Of a stretch of 38,508 nucleotides of DNA, positions 25,587 through 35,065 are shown one piece after another. Position 1 is the stretch's first letter, and every line of letters starts with the position of its first letter. The notes below the pieces were generated by a model that was not told the DNA's origin, did no database searches, and saw only the letters and a list, made by a program, of their open reading frames with translations. The DNA is taken from positions 1-38,508 of the forward strand of contig JAJDUQ010000088.1 of the NCBI GenBank assembly GCA_022826505.1, in the 5' to 3' direction. This DNA comes from Gammaproteobacteria bacterium. GTDB taxonomy: Bacteria; Pseudomonadota; Gammaproteobacteria; HK1. Position numbers and translations under genes: made by a program.

Positions 25587-28500
25587 ATGAGCCCCAAGGA
25601 CACGACGGCGAGGAGCGGCGACCCCTTGCCATCGGTCGACCCCCGCCGCGACACGTCACCCGATGCGCCCATCGAGGTGATGCACGTCATCACTTCCCTT
25701 GATGTCGGCGGTGCGGAAACGGTGCTGACCCGGCTCGTGACCGGCGACTCGGCCGGCCCGATCTCCCATCGGGTGGTGAGCCTGAAGTCGGGAGGCGCCC
25801 TGCGCGCGAACCTCGAAGAGGCGGGAATCCCGGTCCACGGGCTTGGCATCGAAGGAATCGGAGACGTGCTCGGCGGACTCGTGCGCCTCGTTCGCATCAT
25901 CCGGCTCGAGAAACCGGCGGTCGTGCATGGCTGGCTCTACCACGCCGCCCTCCTCGCGACGCTCGCGCTCGCTCTCTCGGGACGGCGGAGCAGGACCCGG
26001 CTTGTCTGGGGAGTCAGGTGCTCGGACATGGACATGCGGCGCTACGCGTGGAGCGCCCGCTACGTGGCGAAGCCGTTGCCGTTCCTGTCTTCGAAGACGA
26101 ACCTGGTGACCTACAACTCCGAAGCCGGCCGCGCGGTGCATGAGCGGATGGGATATCGGCCGCCGAGGTACCGGGTCGTGCCGAACGGCATTGATGTGGA
26201 CCGTTTCCGACCCGGGCCGAATGAGCGCTCGGCCGTGCGGGCCGAGATGGGTCTCGGCGACGAGCACTTCGTCGTCGGCATGTGCGCACGGGTCGATCCG
26301 ATGAAGGACCACGAGAACTTCGTGAAGGCGGCCGTCGAGTTGGCTGCGACCGCACCCGAGGCCCGGTTCGTGTTGGTGGGGGCGGGAACCGGCCGGCAGG
26401 GGTCGCGGTTGGACCGGATGATCAAGGCGTCGGGGATCGGTGAGCGATTCGTGCGCCTGGGCCAACGACAGGACATCGGCCGAATCCATGCCGCGCTCGA
26501 CATTGCAACCCTGAGCTCCGCATTCGGCGAAGGGTTCTCCAATGTCCTCGCCGAAGCGATGGCCTGCGGCGTGCCGTGCGTCGCGACGGACGTTGGCGAC
26601 AGCGCATCCATCGTCGGCGATACCGGGCTCGTCGTTCCCCCCCGGGATGCGGAAGCCCTGGCGGCGGCGTGGGACCGGCTGCGGCGGGAGGGTTGCGACC
26701 GTAGAGTGGAGCTCGGTACCGCGGCGCGGCGACGTGTGGCGAGCCGGTACGGCCTAGCCGCGATGATAGCGACCCATCGTGCGCTCTATGGCGAGCTTGT
26801 CCTGGCCGGTGGCACGCGCGACCGCCGACGCGGCGCTGCCCCGAGGCCGCTCGCCGACGGGCTCGCGCGGAACGCTGAATCGACGCTGCGGCCGATCGAC
26901 GCCCAACAATCGGATCGACCCGCCGGTTCGGATACCAGGCGACGCGTACGGACCGCGCTGGTCATCGCGGCGACGGTGGTGTGCATGGTGCTGGCGCTTC
27001 GTGCCGTTGACCTCGGGGCGGTCGGGGCGGCGCTGAGCGGAGTCGATCCTCGCCACGCAGCGCTCGCCGTCGTCATGTTGCTGTGCAATGCGTTCGTCGC
27101 GATGGTGCGGTTTCGTTTCCTGCTCGGCGGGTTCGGCTACTCTCCCGCATGGCAGAGGCTGGTTGCCGCATTCTCGGTCGGCCTCCTCGGGAACCAGTTC
27201 GTCCTGAATATCCTCGGGCAGAGCCTCGGCCGGGCGGGTGTGCTGGTTTCCTCCGGCGTGCCGTTCGGCGCGACGGTCATCGCAACGTTCTTCGAGCGTC
27301 TCCTTGCGGCCGCGCTGCTGGGAACGGCGGGCCTGATCGCAGCGTGGTACCTCCTGCCGCATTTCGGCTTCGATTCCTCTCACGGGGGCGCCTACTTCGT
27401 GTCGCTTGTCGGCGGGATGACGCTGGCCGCTGCCGTCGCCGGCGTGGCGGTGAGCCGCCGTGGAACGGCCACACGCGCGGTTGCCGTTGCAGCGCGAGGC
27501 GTCCGGCGGTTCTGGCGCGTTGGGTTTCTGACGATTGTGGCCCACTGCTTCATGCTCGCGAGCTACGTCGCCGCGTTGTTCGCCCTGGGCCACGAGGCCC
27601 TGACTCACGAGATCGTCGCTGCCGCGATCATCGTGACGTTCGCGGCCGGATTGCCCTTCAGCCTCGGCGGTTGGGGCATTCGCGAGCTGAGCGCGGTTGC
27701 GGCCTTCGGTGCCGTTGGGGTGGATCCTTCAATGGCGTTGGCGGCCGGGCTCCTCGTGGGCGTGTGCTCGTTCGTCGTGAACCTGGTGGTTGCGTGTCCC
27801 GGTCTCCTCCTGCTCCCCGGCCGCGTCCCGGAATCACCCGTGAAGGTCGACCCCGCATCGCCCGACTGGGACGCAAGACTGGTGACGGGATGTGCGGCAC
27901 TGGCCGCGGTGACGATCTTCTTTCAGATGCGGGTACAGGGTGGTGATGGGCTGGTGACCGCGAATGTCGCGGATCTCCTGGCCCTGATCGGGCTCGGCTC
28001 ATTCCTGCTGCTGGCGATTCGATCGCGGGACCGATTCTCCGGCTTGCCCCGACCGCTGATCGCGGCGTTGATTCTGCTTTCCCTCCTTCTCGCTTACGGG
28101 CTCCTGCTCGGCTATGCGAATTTCGGAGCGACCCCATGGGCGCTGCTCAACCGCGGTTTCGGATGGTTGGTCATACTCGGCTACGTGGCGCTGGGATTGG
28201 CCGTCGCCATGCTCGACGCCGAGCGCGCGCGCTGGCTCATACTCCGCGTGCTGGTGGCGGCCGGAACTGTCGTCGCCGTCTTGCAACTGGTCTTTCTGGT
28301 GTTTCTGAAGTTCGGGTTTCCTCCGCCCGAGGAAGTGTTGACCTATCCGTTGGAGGGGTATGCCTACAACGTGAACACGTTCGGGTTCCAGATGGCGATG
28401 ACCGCGCTCGCCGCGATTCTCGCGCACCGATTCGGCGTGCTCGGGTCCGACAGGCGTTGGCTGGTTGCCGTTCTGTTCCTGACCGGACTCGTGGTCTTCT

Positions 28501-30353
28501 TCACGGGGTCGCGGACCGCGCTCGGGATGTTCGCGGTCTTGCTCGTCCTGTCCGTGGCGTTCGCTTCACCGCAGGAGCGCCATCGCACGCTCGGGGCGGT
28601 CCTCGTCGCGACGGTCTTTGTCGCTCTGGCCGCGGCTGCAATCGCCAACATACCCCTTCTTGACAATGCTCCGGGCACCGGGGCGTTTCCGATCCGGGGA
28701 GTTCAGTCGGTGGTCGGGTCGGACTCCGTTCGCTGGGTGACCTTCGCGGATGGCTGGCGGTACTGGCTCGAACGCCCGCTCTTCGGCCACGGACTTGGCG
28801 CCTACGTGGCGGGTCAGCTTGCCGAAAAGGGGCACTACCTGGTCTTCCACTCGGTACCGATTTGGTTGATGGCGGAGATGGGTGCCGTCGGCCTTGCCAC
28901 AGGGTTGGCAGCGTTCGGTTGGCTTGCCCTGGGCGCCTGGCGCCTGATGCGCGACCCCCGCAGCCGGGACTGGGGGGTGGGTCTCGTGATGGCGCTGATC
29001 TGCTGGGGCGCCGGGAACCTGGTCCACGATTTCGCCTTCCAGAGACTGTTCTGGTTCTTCGCCGCGTTTGCCTTCGGGTGCGCGGCCGCGGAACACGTCG
29101 CCGCAAGACGGCGATTCGGAACGGAACCGTCGAGGGAGAGGGACGCAGCGCGGCCGGGATGGAATCGGAACGATTCCCGAGATGCGAATGTCGAATTGCC
29201 GGAAGCCGGGGCCGGCAACAGGAAGCGCCGGCTGATGATCGTCGTCACTGAAGACTGGTACTTGTGGTCGCACCGGATCGGACTTGCAACGACGGCTCGC
29301 GATGCGGGGTACGAGGTGACGGTGGTAACCCGCGTCGGCGAGTACGGCGACCGAATCCGGGCGCTCGGGCTCGGCCTCGTCGATGTCGATTTCGCCCGCG
29401 GACGGCTCTCACCGTGGACGAATCTCGGCACCGTGCGGGTGCTCTGCGACGTGTACCGGCGCTGGGCGCCGCATCTCGTCCATCACGTCGCGCTCAAGCC
29501 AGTCGTGCTCGGCTCCGTGGCCGCCGCCCGGACGGGAGTGCCGGCAGTGGTCAACGCACTCACGGGACTCGGGACCGTGCTGCTGTCGGACCATCCGAAG
29601 GCGCGCGTTGCGAGACCAATCCTGCGGCCGGCGCTCGGCTGGGCACTGCGCCGGCCGCGTTCCTGGACGGTGGCGCAGAACCTGGAGAATACGAGGTTCG
29701 TGGAGTCCCTCGGAGTTCAGCCTGACCGCATCTCGCTCGTCCGAGGGGCGGGCGTGGACATCCGACGCTTCCGCCCCGCGCCGGAGCAGGAAGGGACCGT
29801 CCGCGTGACCATGGTCTCCCGACTGCTGTGGGACAAGGGCGTACGGGAGTTCGTGGAGGCGGCGTCACTGGTCAATGCGTTGCGTCGCGACGTGACGTTC
29901 ACGCTGGTCGGGGCGCCGGACGAGGAGAACCCCACCTCGTTCTCATTGGAGGAGGTGCAGTCCTGGCATGCGGACGGCGTCGTCGAGTGGCTGGGACAGC
30001 GCAACGACGTGGACGAAATTCTGGCCCGCTCGCACGTGGCGGTGCTTCCCACCTACGGGGAAGGCATACCGCTGACCCTGCTCGAGGCCGCCGCATGCGG
30101 GCGGCCCATCGTCGCGACTGACGTTCCGGGCTGCCGGGAGGTGGTGCGCCACGACGGAAACGGGCTGCTCGTCCCCGCCCGCGACGCCCGCGCGCTCGCC
30201 GAGGCGATTGTTTCGCTCGTCGACGACCCCGCCCGCCGGGCCGCGATGGGGGCGGAGGGCCGGCGGCGTGCCGAGACGGAGTTCGCCGCCGAACGCATCC
30301 ACGCGGAAACCCTCCGGGTCTACGAACAGGCCCTCGCCGACGCCGGCACATGA
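25587..30353 (+). CDS. Four-module fusion: GT4 - flippase-like - O-antigen ligase-like - GT4
   Basis: This is one uninterrupted frame of 1588 residues. Residues ~31-404 are a GT4 glycosyltransferase (VITSLDVGGAETVL; E-x7-E in EGFSNVLAEAMACGVP). Residues ~451-748 are a polytopic domain like the LPG-synthase/AglD flippase-like family, with signature PFSLGGWGIREL. Residues ~761-1171 are a Wzy_C/O-antigen-ligase-like membrane domain with FFTGSRTALGMF, a periplasmic-loop segment GHGLGAYVAGQL and WLMAEMGAVGLA. Residues ~1214-1588 are a second GT4 domain (HHVALKPVVLGS, NALTGLG; E-x7-E in EGIPLTLLEAA). Charged linkers of 40-45 residues separate the modules. Each module normally is a separate gene. 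All catalytic motifs I can check look intact, which argues against decay. A missed frameshift or assembly join is possible but would need to preserve frame three times. ATG 25587 is the likely start. Confidence 0.85.
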   Translation: MSPKDTTARSGDPLPSVDPRRDTSPDAPIEVMHVITSLDVGGAETVLTRLVTGDSAGPISHRVVSLKSGGALRANLEEAGIPVHGLGIEGIGDVLGGLVRLVRIIRLEKPAVVHGWLYHAALLATLALALSGRRSRTRLVWGVRCSDMDMRRYAWSARYVAKPLPFLSSKTNLVTYNSEAGRAVHERMGYRPPRYRVVPNGIDVDRFRPGPNERSAVRAEMGLGDEHFVVGMCARVDPMKDHENFVKAAVELAATAPEARFVLVGAGTGRQGSRLDRMIKASGIGERFVRLGQRQDIGRIHAALDIATLSSAFGEGFSNVLAEAMACGVPCVATDVGDSASIVGDTGLVVPPRDAEALAAAWDRLRREGCDRRVELGTAARRRVASRYGLAAMIATHRALYGELVLAGGTRDRRRGAAPRPLADGLARNAESTLRPIDAQQSDRPAGSDTRRRVRTALVIAATVVCMVLALRAVDLGAVGAALSGVDPRHAALAVVMLLCNAFVAMVRFRFLLGGFGYSPAWQRLVAAFSVGLLGNQFVLNILGQSLGRAGVLVSSGVPFGATVIATFFERLLAAALLGTAGLIAAWYLLPHFGFDSSHGGAYFVSLVGGMTLAAAVAGVAVSRRGTATRAVAVAARGVRRFWRVGFLTIVAHCFMLASYVAALFALGHEALTHEIVAAAIIVTFAAGLPFSLGGWGIRELSAVAAFGAVGVDPSMALAAGLLVGVCSFVVNLVVACPGLLLLPGRVPESPVKVDPASPDWDARLVTGCAALAAVTIFFQMRVQGGDGLVTANVADLLALIGLGSFLLLAIRSRDRFSGLPRPLIAALILLSLLLAYGLLLGYANFGATPWALLNRGFGWLVILGYVALGLAVAMLDAERARWLILRVLVAAGTVVAVLQLVFLVFLKFGFPPPEEVLTYPLEGYAYNVNTFGFQMAMTALAAILAHRFGVLGSDRRWLVAVLFLTGLVVFFTGSRTALGMFAVLLVLSVAFASPQERHRTLGAVLVATVFVALAAAAIANIPLLDNAPGTGAFPIRGVQSVVGSDSVRWVTFADGWRYWLERPLFGHGLGAYVAGQLAEKGHYLVFHSVPIWLMAEMGAVGLATGLAAFGWLALGAWRLMRDPRSRDWGVGLVMALICWGAGNLVHDFAFQRLFWFFAAFAFGCAAAEHVAARRRFGTEPSRERDAARPGWNRNDSRDANVELPEAGAGNRKRRLMIVVTEDWYLWSHRIGLATTARDAGYEVTVVTRVGEYGDRIRALGLGLVDVDFARGRLSPWTNLGTVRVLCDVYRRWAPHLVHHVALKPVVLGSVAAARTGVPAVVNALTGLGTVLLSDHPKARVARPILRPALGWALRRPRSWTVAQNLENTRFVESLGVQPDRISLVRGAGVDIRRFRPAPEQEGTVRVTMVSRLLWDKGVREFVEAASLVNALRRDVTFTLVGAPDEENPTSFSLEEVQSWHADGVVEWLGQRNDVDEILARSHVAVLPTYGEGIPLTLLEAAACGRPIVATDVPGCREVVRHDGNGLLVPARDARALAEAIVSLVDDPARRAAMGAEGRRRAETEFAAERIHAETLRVYEQALADAGT

Positions 30354-30769
30354 CGCCTCCGGATCGAGGCCCCAACTCCGCACACATTCTGCGCGCCACA
30401 GTGACGCAACGGCCTGCAAGACGCGTTCCGTCCGCCCTGTTCATGCCTGACGGCAGCCTGCCGTACCGAAGGCAAGGCAGGCTGCCGAAGCGCCATGGCC
30501 CGGCACTTGTTGGCTGCGCTCGATTTGGCCTCCAGGCTGATCTTGCGTCGGATTCCGGTACCTCTGCGTGGGTTCGCGCGTCATCGGATGACTCATCGTT
30601 GCCTCCGAGTGACGGTACAAGTAACCTTCCGCTGCGAATTGGTTGCATTCGGAGAGGCGGCCCAATGGAGAGGCCATTGGATATGGCGAAACGAGCACGA
30701 GTTCACCCTGCACCCGGAACGCGCATGGCTGCCGAACCTCCGACGGGCCAGTCAAGGATATTCTCGAAC
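30354..30769. other. Gene-free stretch between fusion gene and small membrane protein
   Basis: These 416 bases contain a perfect hairpin (30451-30487, listed separately) and otherwise no convincing gene. An open frame continues from an ATGA overlap at 30350 into the next gene, but its first 140 codons are low-complexity and lack any domain. I see no good promoter match. Confidence 0.4.
30451..30487. terminator. Perfect 12-bp hairpin, possible terminator or processing site
   Basis: CGGCAGCCTGCC (30451-30462) and GGCAGGCTGCCG (30476-30487) are exact reverse complements with a 13-nt spacer. It lies about 100 bp behind the stop of the 4.8-kb fusion gene. There is no T run on either side, so it would act by Rho-linked stabilisation, as an mRNA 3'-end protector, or as a REP-like repeat. 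Confidence 0.5.
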
Positions 30770-31033
30770 ATGAAACTCGCTGTCGGTCTCACAACGTTTG
30801 TGTCCTTGATCGGGGCGCCCGGAGCCGCACACGCCTACCTCGATCCCGGTTCCGTGAGCTTGGTGATCCAGGCGATGGTCGCCGCTCTGGCCGGCGCCGC
30901 GCTCACATGGAAGCACTGGTATTGGCGGGTGCGGGGCTTCCTCGGTCTGGACCGCAAGCGAGAGTCCGAATCTGACGGCTCGGAACGCAGCCCGCGCGCT
31001 CCAGGGAATGCGGATACCCCCACGGGCGAATAG
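30770..31033 (+). CDS. Small YLDPGS-type membrane protein
   Basis: This 87-residue protein opens with a signal-like hydrophobic helix (MKLAVGLTTFVSLIGAPGA, cleavable after AHA). It is followed directly by AYLDPGSVSLVIQAMVAALAG, the YLDPGS motif plus a second membrane segment, then KHWYWRVRG and a polar acidic tail. Short proteins with this motif occur beside methyltransferase and sulfatase-type genes of surface glycans; function is unknown. ATG 30770 is preferred over the long upstream extension. It overlaps the next gene by 26 bases. Confidence 0.65.
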   Translation: MKLAVGLTTFVSLIGAPGAAHAYLDPGSVSLVIQAMVAALAGAALTWKHWYWRVRGFLGLDRKRESESDGSERSPRAPGNADTPTGE

Positions 31034-32456
31034 GGCGGGCGGCTCCTTCCGGGATCCGGAAGGGCATGTCTACCTCGCTTCGGGGCGGGTCTTCAGGGGC
31101 ATCGCGGGTCGGGCTGCGAATCGTCTCCGCGCATTTCTTCACTCGGACTTCTTCAGGGAACGTGCTGGTGCTCGCATCGTCGAGACTTGGGAGGTGACCC
31201 CAGAGGAGGCGAGTGAGGCGGGTGTTGCGGAAGCCGATACCGGCGCCTGGGACATGTGGGTGGAGCATGCGGCACTTCCTCTCATCACCTATCCCTACGA
31301 ATGGCCATTCGAGAGCTTGAAGCAGGCGGCGTGTCTGACCCTGGACCTGCTCGCCGATGCTTTGAGAAATGGATACACGCTGAAGGACGCCTCAGCCTTC
31401 AACGTACAGTTTATCAATTCTCGCCCGATATTCATCGATATTCTCTCGTTCGCGGAGTACGAGGAAGGGGCTCCCTTTTTCGGCTACAAGCAGTTCTGCG
31501 AGCAGTTCTTCGCCCCGTTGTGCCTGACCGCGTTCGCCGGCATCGATTTCAACCAGTGGTTCAGAGGGCGAATCGACGGTCTCGACGTGGTTGAAGTGTC
31601 CAGAGCGCTTCCCCTCTCAACCCGCTGTCGGCCGCAGGTTCTGATGCACATTCACTCCCAGGCGTGGGCGATGCGGAATCTGGAATCCGCCTCGAACCAA
31701 GCGAGTTCGATCAGGACACCGCGCCGCATTCCGCGCCGGAACCTGATTGCCCTCGCCGACGGCCTGCGGCGGTATGCCGACGGCCTGGGACGCGGGCGCC
31801 GGACCTACTGGCAGAAGTACGCGGTGGACACCTCCTATGACGATCGCTCGCGTGCGAGCAAGATGCGCATCGCCCGGGAGTTCGTGACGAGAACCGGTCC
31901 GGCGCGACTTCTGGACCTGGGCTGCAACACAGGAGAGTATTCAAAGGTCGCCATCGACGCCGGTGCCGACTCCGTGATCGGCGTCGATGCCGATGGTGGC
32001 GCCCTCGACCTGGCCGCCCGGCAAGCTCGTGGTGACTCCCTGCCAGCGCAGTTCCTGTTCTGGGACATTGCGAATCCGTCACCCGACCTCGGATGGATGC
32101 GGGAAGAACGGATGTCCCTGGAGAGACGACTCGGGCGGGTTGACGCCGTGTTCTGCTTCGCGGTCATCCATCATCTCGTCATCGGCCGGAATATCCCCCT
32201 GGAGGAGTTCGTTGGATGGATCTGCGGTCTGGCGCCGCAGGGCCTGATCGAATTCGTCCCGAAATCGGATCCCATGGTGCAGGGCCTCCTGCGCGACCGC
32301 GATGACATCTTCGAGCGGTACGACCGGGAGCACTTCGAACGGGTGCTTGGAGAGCACGCCGCGATCGTGGATGTCCACGATTTGGATCCGACCGAGAGGA
32401 TCATTGTCGAATTCCGGAGACAGGATCATGAAAGTCCGTCTGGCGAGCGTCCTTAG
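31008..32456 (+). CDS. NoeA-like class I SAM methyltransferase
   Basis: This 482-residue protein has an N-terminal domain of the nodulation-protein NoeA type: SFRDPEGHVYLASGRVFRG, YPYEWPFESLKQAA near residue 96, LKDASAFNVQFINSRPIFID near 124-143, and FGYKQFCEQFFAPL. A C-terminal SAM-binding domain has motif I RLLDLGCNTGEYSKVA near 299-314, followed by VIGVDAD. It probably methylates an oligosaccharide. It overlaps both neighbours (26 and 29 bases), suggesting a coupled trio with the small membrane protein and the sulfatase-like gene. Confidence 0.8.
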   Translation: MRIPPRANRAGGSFRDPEGHVYLASGRVFRGIAGRAANRLRAFLHSDFFRERAGARIVETWEVTPEEASEAGVAEADTGAWDMWVEHAALPLITYPYEWPFESLKQAACLTLDLLADALRNGYTLKDASAFNVQFINSRPIFIDILSFAEYEEGAPFFGYKQFCEQFFAPLCLTAFAGIDFNQWFRGRIDGLDVVEVSRALPLSTRCRPQVLMHIHSQAWAMRNLESASNQASSIRTPRRIPRRNLIALADGLRRYADGLGRGRRTYWQKYAVDTSYDDRSRASKMRIAREFVTRTGPARLLDLGCNTGEYSKVAIDAGADSVIGVDADGGALDLAARQARGDSLPAQFLFWDIANPSPDLGWMREERMSLERRLGRVDAVFCFAVIHHLVIGRNIPLEEFVGWICGLAPQGLIEFVPKSDPMVQGLLRDRDDIFERYDREHFERVLGEHAAIVDVHDLDPTERIIVEFRRQDHESPSGERP

Positions 32457-33960
32457 CCCCGCTGCGGCGGCGAAGCCCGCGCATGCGATATGCCTCTTCG
32501 TCCTTCTGCAGCTCTATTTCGCGAGCAACATGCTCTCGTTCGGGTTCTGGAGCTCGAGCGACAGCGTGTTCGGATATATGGTCGTCTTCTACGGCGTCTG
32601 GATTGCGGGGCATGTCGTGGCGCTGTCGCTGTTTCTGGCAGCGGCCCGGCGATTCGATCTCGCGTGGCTTGCGCTTGCCGCCCTCTTCATTCTCAGCGTT
32701 CCGTTTGCCTGGGACCTGTGGGTTCGCTCGATCGAGATCGACACGGACGCCATTCGGAGAACGGTCAAGATTCTTCTCCTGCCGGCCACGTACCTCTACT
32801 TCCGCATCGGGCTCGGGGCCGTTCGCTGGACGGCGTGCGCCGTTCTCCTGCTCTGTGTTCTCGCGTTCATGGGGCATGCCCAGCCTGCCGTTTCGACCGT
32901 AAAGTCCCTTTACTTCGATTCGGTCGAGCTGGACAGGAAGATGAACGTTCACGTTATCATGCTGGACTCTTTCACGCATACGCCTTTTACGAAGGAATTC
33001 ATGGGTATCGAGAATCCTGCGGCGGACCACCTGGCATCACTCGATGACGCCATCTATGCGGGCGGCATGGGCTTCGTCGAGCACGTCCCCACGAAGATAG
33101 CCTGGGCGTCGTTGTTCAATCTGGGCCAGAGGAGCGTCAACTACGGTTCTTTCTCGGGTTCGACGCCGAGTCGCCTGACCGTATTGCTGCGGGAGAATGG
33201 CTACAGTATTTCCACCGGATTCTCCAGTGACTATTTTGGATGGCACAAGGGTGAATACGTTGACAACTACTACAGAGGAGTGGTGCGCAATTTGATGCGG
33301 ACCCTTGCCTGCACGACGAAGAAGGGGAAGCTTGGATTCTGCTCGGAATTCTCGCAATCAATATTCTCCAGGTTGTTTTTGGAGGAGACTGGAAGGACAG
33401 GAGACAAGTCCGAGGTGAGAGAGATTCGGACAAGAACCATCAAGGAGTGGCCCGAGACGGTCATTGATCTGATCGACCACGCGGAGCGGAACGCAACAAC
33501 CCCCCTGTTCTCGGCTTTCCACATCTATTGGCCCTTCGGGCATACCGGCGGCACCTATCGCACCGGCGATACGGAGATGTTGGCGGAATTCAAGCGAGAC
33601 TTCGTCAACAAGGCGCCGCAGACACGGAAGGTCGTTGAGCACATTGATCGCTTGCGAAAGCGATACCCCGAATCCATCTTCATCGTTTCCGGAGACCACG
33701 GACCGTGGCTGAGCCGGACAGCGCCGGAAGAGGACAGACGGTTCATCGTGCTCGACCGCCACGGCGTGGGCTTGGCGCTTCTGAACGCCTCCAATCTCTG
33801 CGCGTGGTCGCGAGAGTGGCTGGCCAGGCAACGGTATCTCACTGCGAGCCGCATGCTCGCCGCAACTCTCGCGTGCAATGGCGAGAGCCGCAAGTTGACG
33901 GAGCACTTCACGGACAACGAGGAATTCATTCGTTTCGGAGAGTCGTTCAGCAAGGAATAG
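32428..33960 (+). CDS. Membrane sulfatase/phosphoethanolamine-transferase-like protein
   Basis: This 510-residue protein has four N-terminal membrane helices (about residues 19-160) and a periplasmic alkaline-phosphatase-superfamily domain. NVHVIMLDSFTHTPFTKEF near 172-190 is the first metal-binding strand; IFIVSGDHGPWLS near 419-431 supplies the second metal site. The nucleophile expected about 40 residues after the first motif may be Thr/Ser in FVEHVPTKIAWASL. The layout is like LtaS/EptA-type transferases and membrane sulfatases, so transfer or removal of a phospho- or sulfo-group on surface glycan is plausible. ATG 32428 has an AGG-type site and lies inside the previous gene. Confidence 0.7.
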   Translation: MKVRLASVLSPAAAAKPAHAICLFVLLQLYFASNMLSFGFWSSSDSVFGYMVVFYGVWIAGHVVALSLFLAAARRFDLAWLALAALFILSVPFAWDLWVRSIEIDTDAIRRTVKILLLPATYLYFRIGLGAVRWTACAVLLLCVLAFMGHAQPAVSTVKSLYFDSVELDRKMNVHVIMLDSFTHTPFTKEFMGIENPAADHLASLDDAIYAGGMGFVEHVPTKIAWASLFNLGQRSVNYGSFSGSTPSRLTVLLRENGYSISTGFSSDYFGWHKGEYVDNYYRGVVRNLMRTLACTTKKGKLGFCSEFSQSIFSRLFLEETGRTGDKSEVREIRTRTIKEWPETVIDLIDHAERNATTPLFSAFHIYWPFGHTGGTYRTGDTEMLAEFKRDFVNKAPQTRKVVEHIDRLRKRYPESIFIVSGDHGPWLSRTAPEEDRRFIVLDRHGVGLALLNASNLCAWSREWLARQRYLTASRMLAATLACNGESRKLTEHFTDNEEFIRFGESFSKE

Positions 33961-34019
33961 CCGGAGAATCGCGTCGGTCAATAACACTGCGCGCGGCCAC
34001 CCGGGGAGAGGAGGATCCA

Positions 34020-34985
34020 GTGAAGAACATCGTCATCTGCTGCGACGGGACCGGCAACGAGTACGGGCGCAACAACACGAACGTGGTCGAGACATACGAG
34101 CTCGTCGAGAAGGACCGGGACCAGGTCGCCTGGTACGACCCCGGCGTCGGCACGGGCGGCTGGGAGTACGAGGGGGAGAAGGGAGGCCTTCGCGCCAAGG
34201 GCGACCAGATGACCGGACATGGCCTCCAACGAAACGTCGAGGACGCGTACCGCCGGCTCATGCAGTGCCACGAGAGCGGCGACCGGGTGTACCTCTTCGG
34301 GTTCAGCCGGGGCGCGTTCACTGCCCGGTCCCTTGCCGGCATGCTCCACAAGTGCGGGCTCCTCGGTCCCGGCCACGAGAACCTCGTCGAGTACGCGTCG
34401 AGGATCTACAACACCGAGGGGAACGAGGACATCGCGGCGGGGTTCCGGAGCACCTTCGGGCGCGCCTGCCCGGTCGAGTTCATCGGAGTCTGGGACACCG
34501 TCGATTCACTGGCGATGAACGCGGGCAAGCGGTGGCACGACCACGCGCTGAATCCGGAAGTGAAGTTCGGATACCACGCGCTCGCCATCGACGAGCGGCG
34601 CCGGGACTTCGAGCCGTGCCCGTGGGACGAGGCGGGCGCGGCCGATGGCCAGACCATCGAGCAGGTCTGGTTCGCGGGCGTCCACTCCGACGTCGGCGGC
34701 TGGTACGACGAGCGCGGGCTTTCGAACGTCGCGCTCCACTGGATGCTCGGGAAGGCGCGCGACTGCGGCCTTCGCGTCGACCGGGCGGGGCTCGCGGCGC
34801 GCCCGGCCGACCCGCACGGCACGATGCACCGGTCCTGGACCGGGATCTGGAAGGCGCGGCCGCGCCGAACCCGGAAGATCCCCGAGGGGGCGCTGGTCCA
34901 CGGCAGCGTCTTCGACCGGCGGGACGCCGGCCGCGTCCCCTACGCCCCGAAGAACCTGCCCGAGAACCCCACCCGGGTCGACTGA
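34020..34985 (+). CDS. DUF2235 alpha/beta-hydrolase (Tle1-like phospholipase family)
   Basis: This 321-residue protein starts with GTG 34020 behind a strong GAGAGGAGG site. It begins NIVICCDGTGNEYGRNNTNV, the DUF2235 opening. The nucleophile elbow is GFSRGAFTARSLAG (Ser96). GVWDTVDSLAM near 157 and WFAGVHSDVGGWY (His near 222) complete the catalytic set. The domain is the catalytic part of type VI secretion phospholipase effectors such as Tle1, but also occurs in uncharacterised hydrolases; no VgrG, PAAR or obvious immunity gene is nearby. Two segments of this gene recur downstream at 35928 and 37267. It is intact and presumably the source copy. Confidence 0.82.
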   Translation: MKNIVICCDGTGNEYGRNNTNVVETYELVEKDRDQVAWYDPGVGTGGWEYEGEKGGLRAKGDQMTGHGLQRNVEDAYRRLMQCHESGDRVYLFGFSRGAFTARSLAGMLHKCGLLGPGHENLVEYASRIYNTEGNEDIAAGFRSTFGRACPVEFIGVWDTVDSLAMNAGKRWHDHALNPEVKFGYHALAIDERRRDFEPCPWDEAGAADGQTIEQVWFAGVHSDVGGWYDERGLSNVALHWMLGKARDCGLRVDRAGLAARPADPHGTMHRSWTGIWKARPRRTRKIPEGALVHGSVFDRRDAGRVPYAPKNLPENPTRVD

Positions 34986-35065
34986 CCTCCGCCCTCCACT
35001 TCGGGGTCGATGGATGTGGTGAGTGAGTGTTGCGTGCGCCGTGGCAACGAGCTATCTTCTCCTTC

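Noticed and set aside
30350..30769. N-terminal 140-codon extension of the YLDPGS protein from an ATGA overlap
   Set aside because: The translated extension is low-complexity with no domain, and the signal-like helix starts at the internal ATG 30770.
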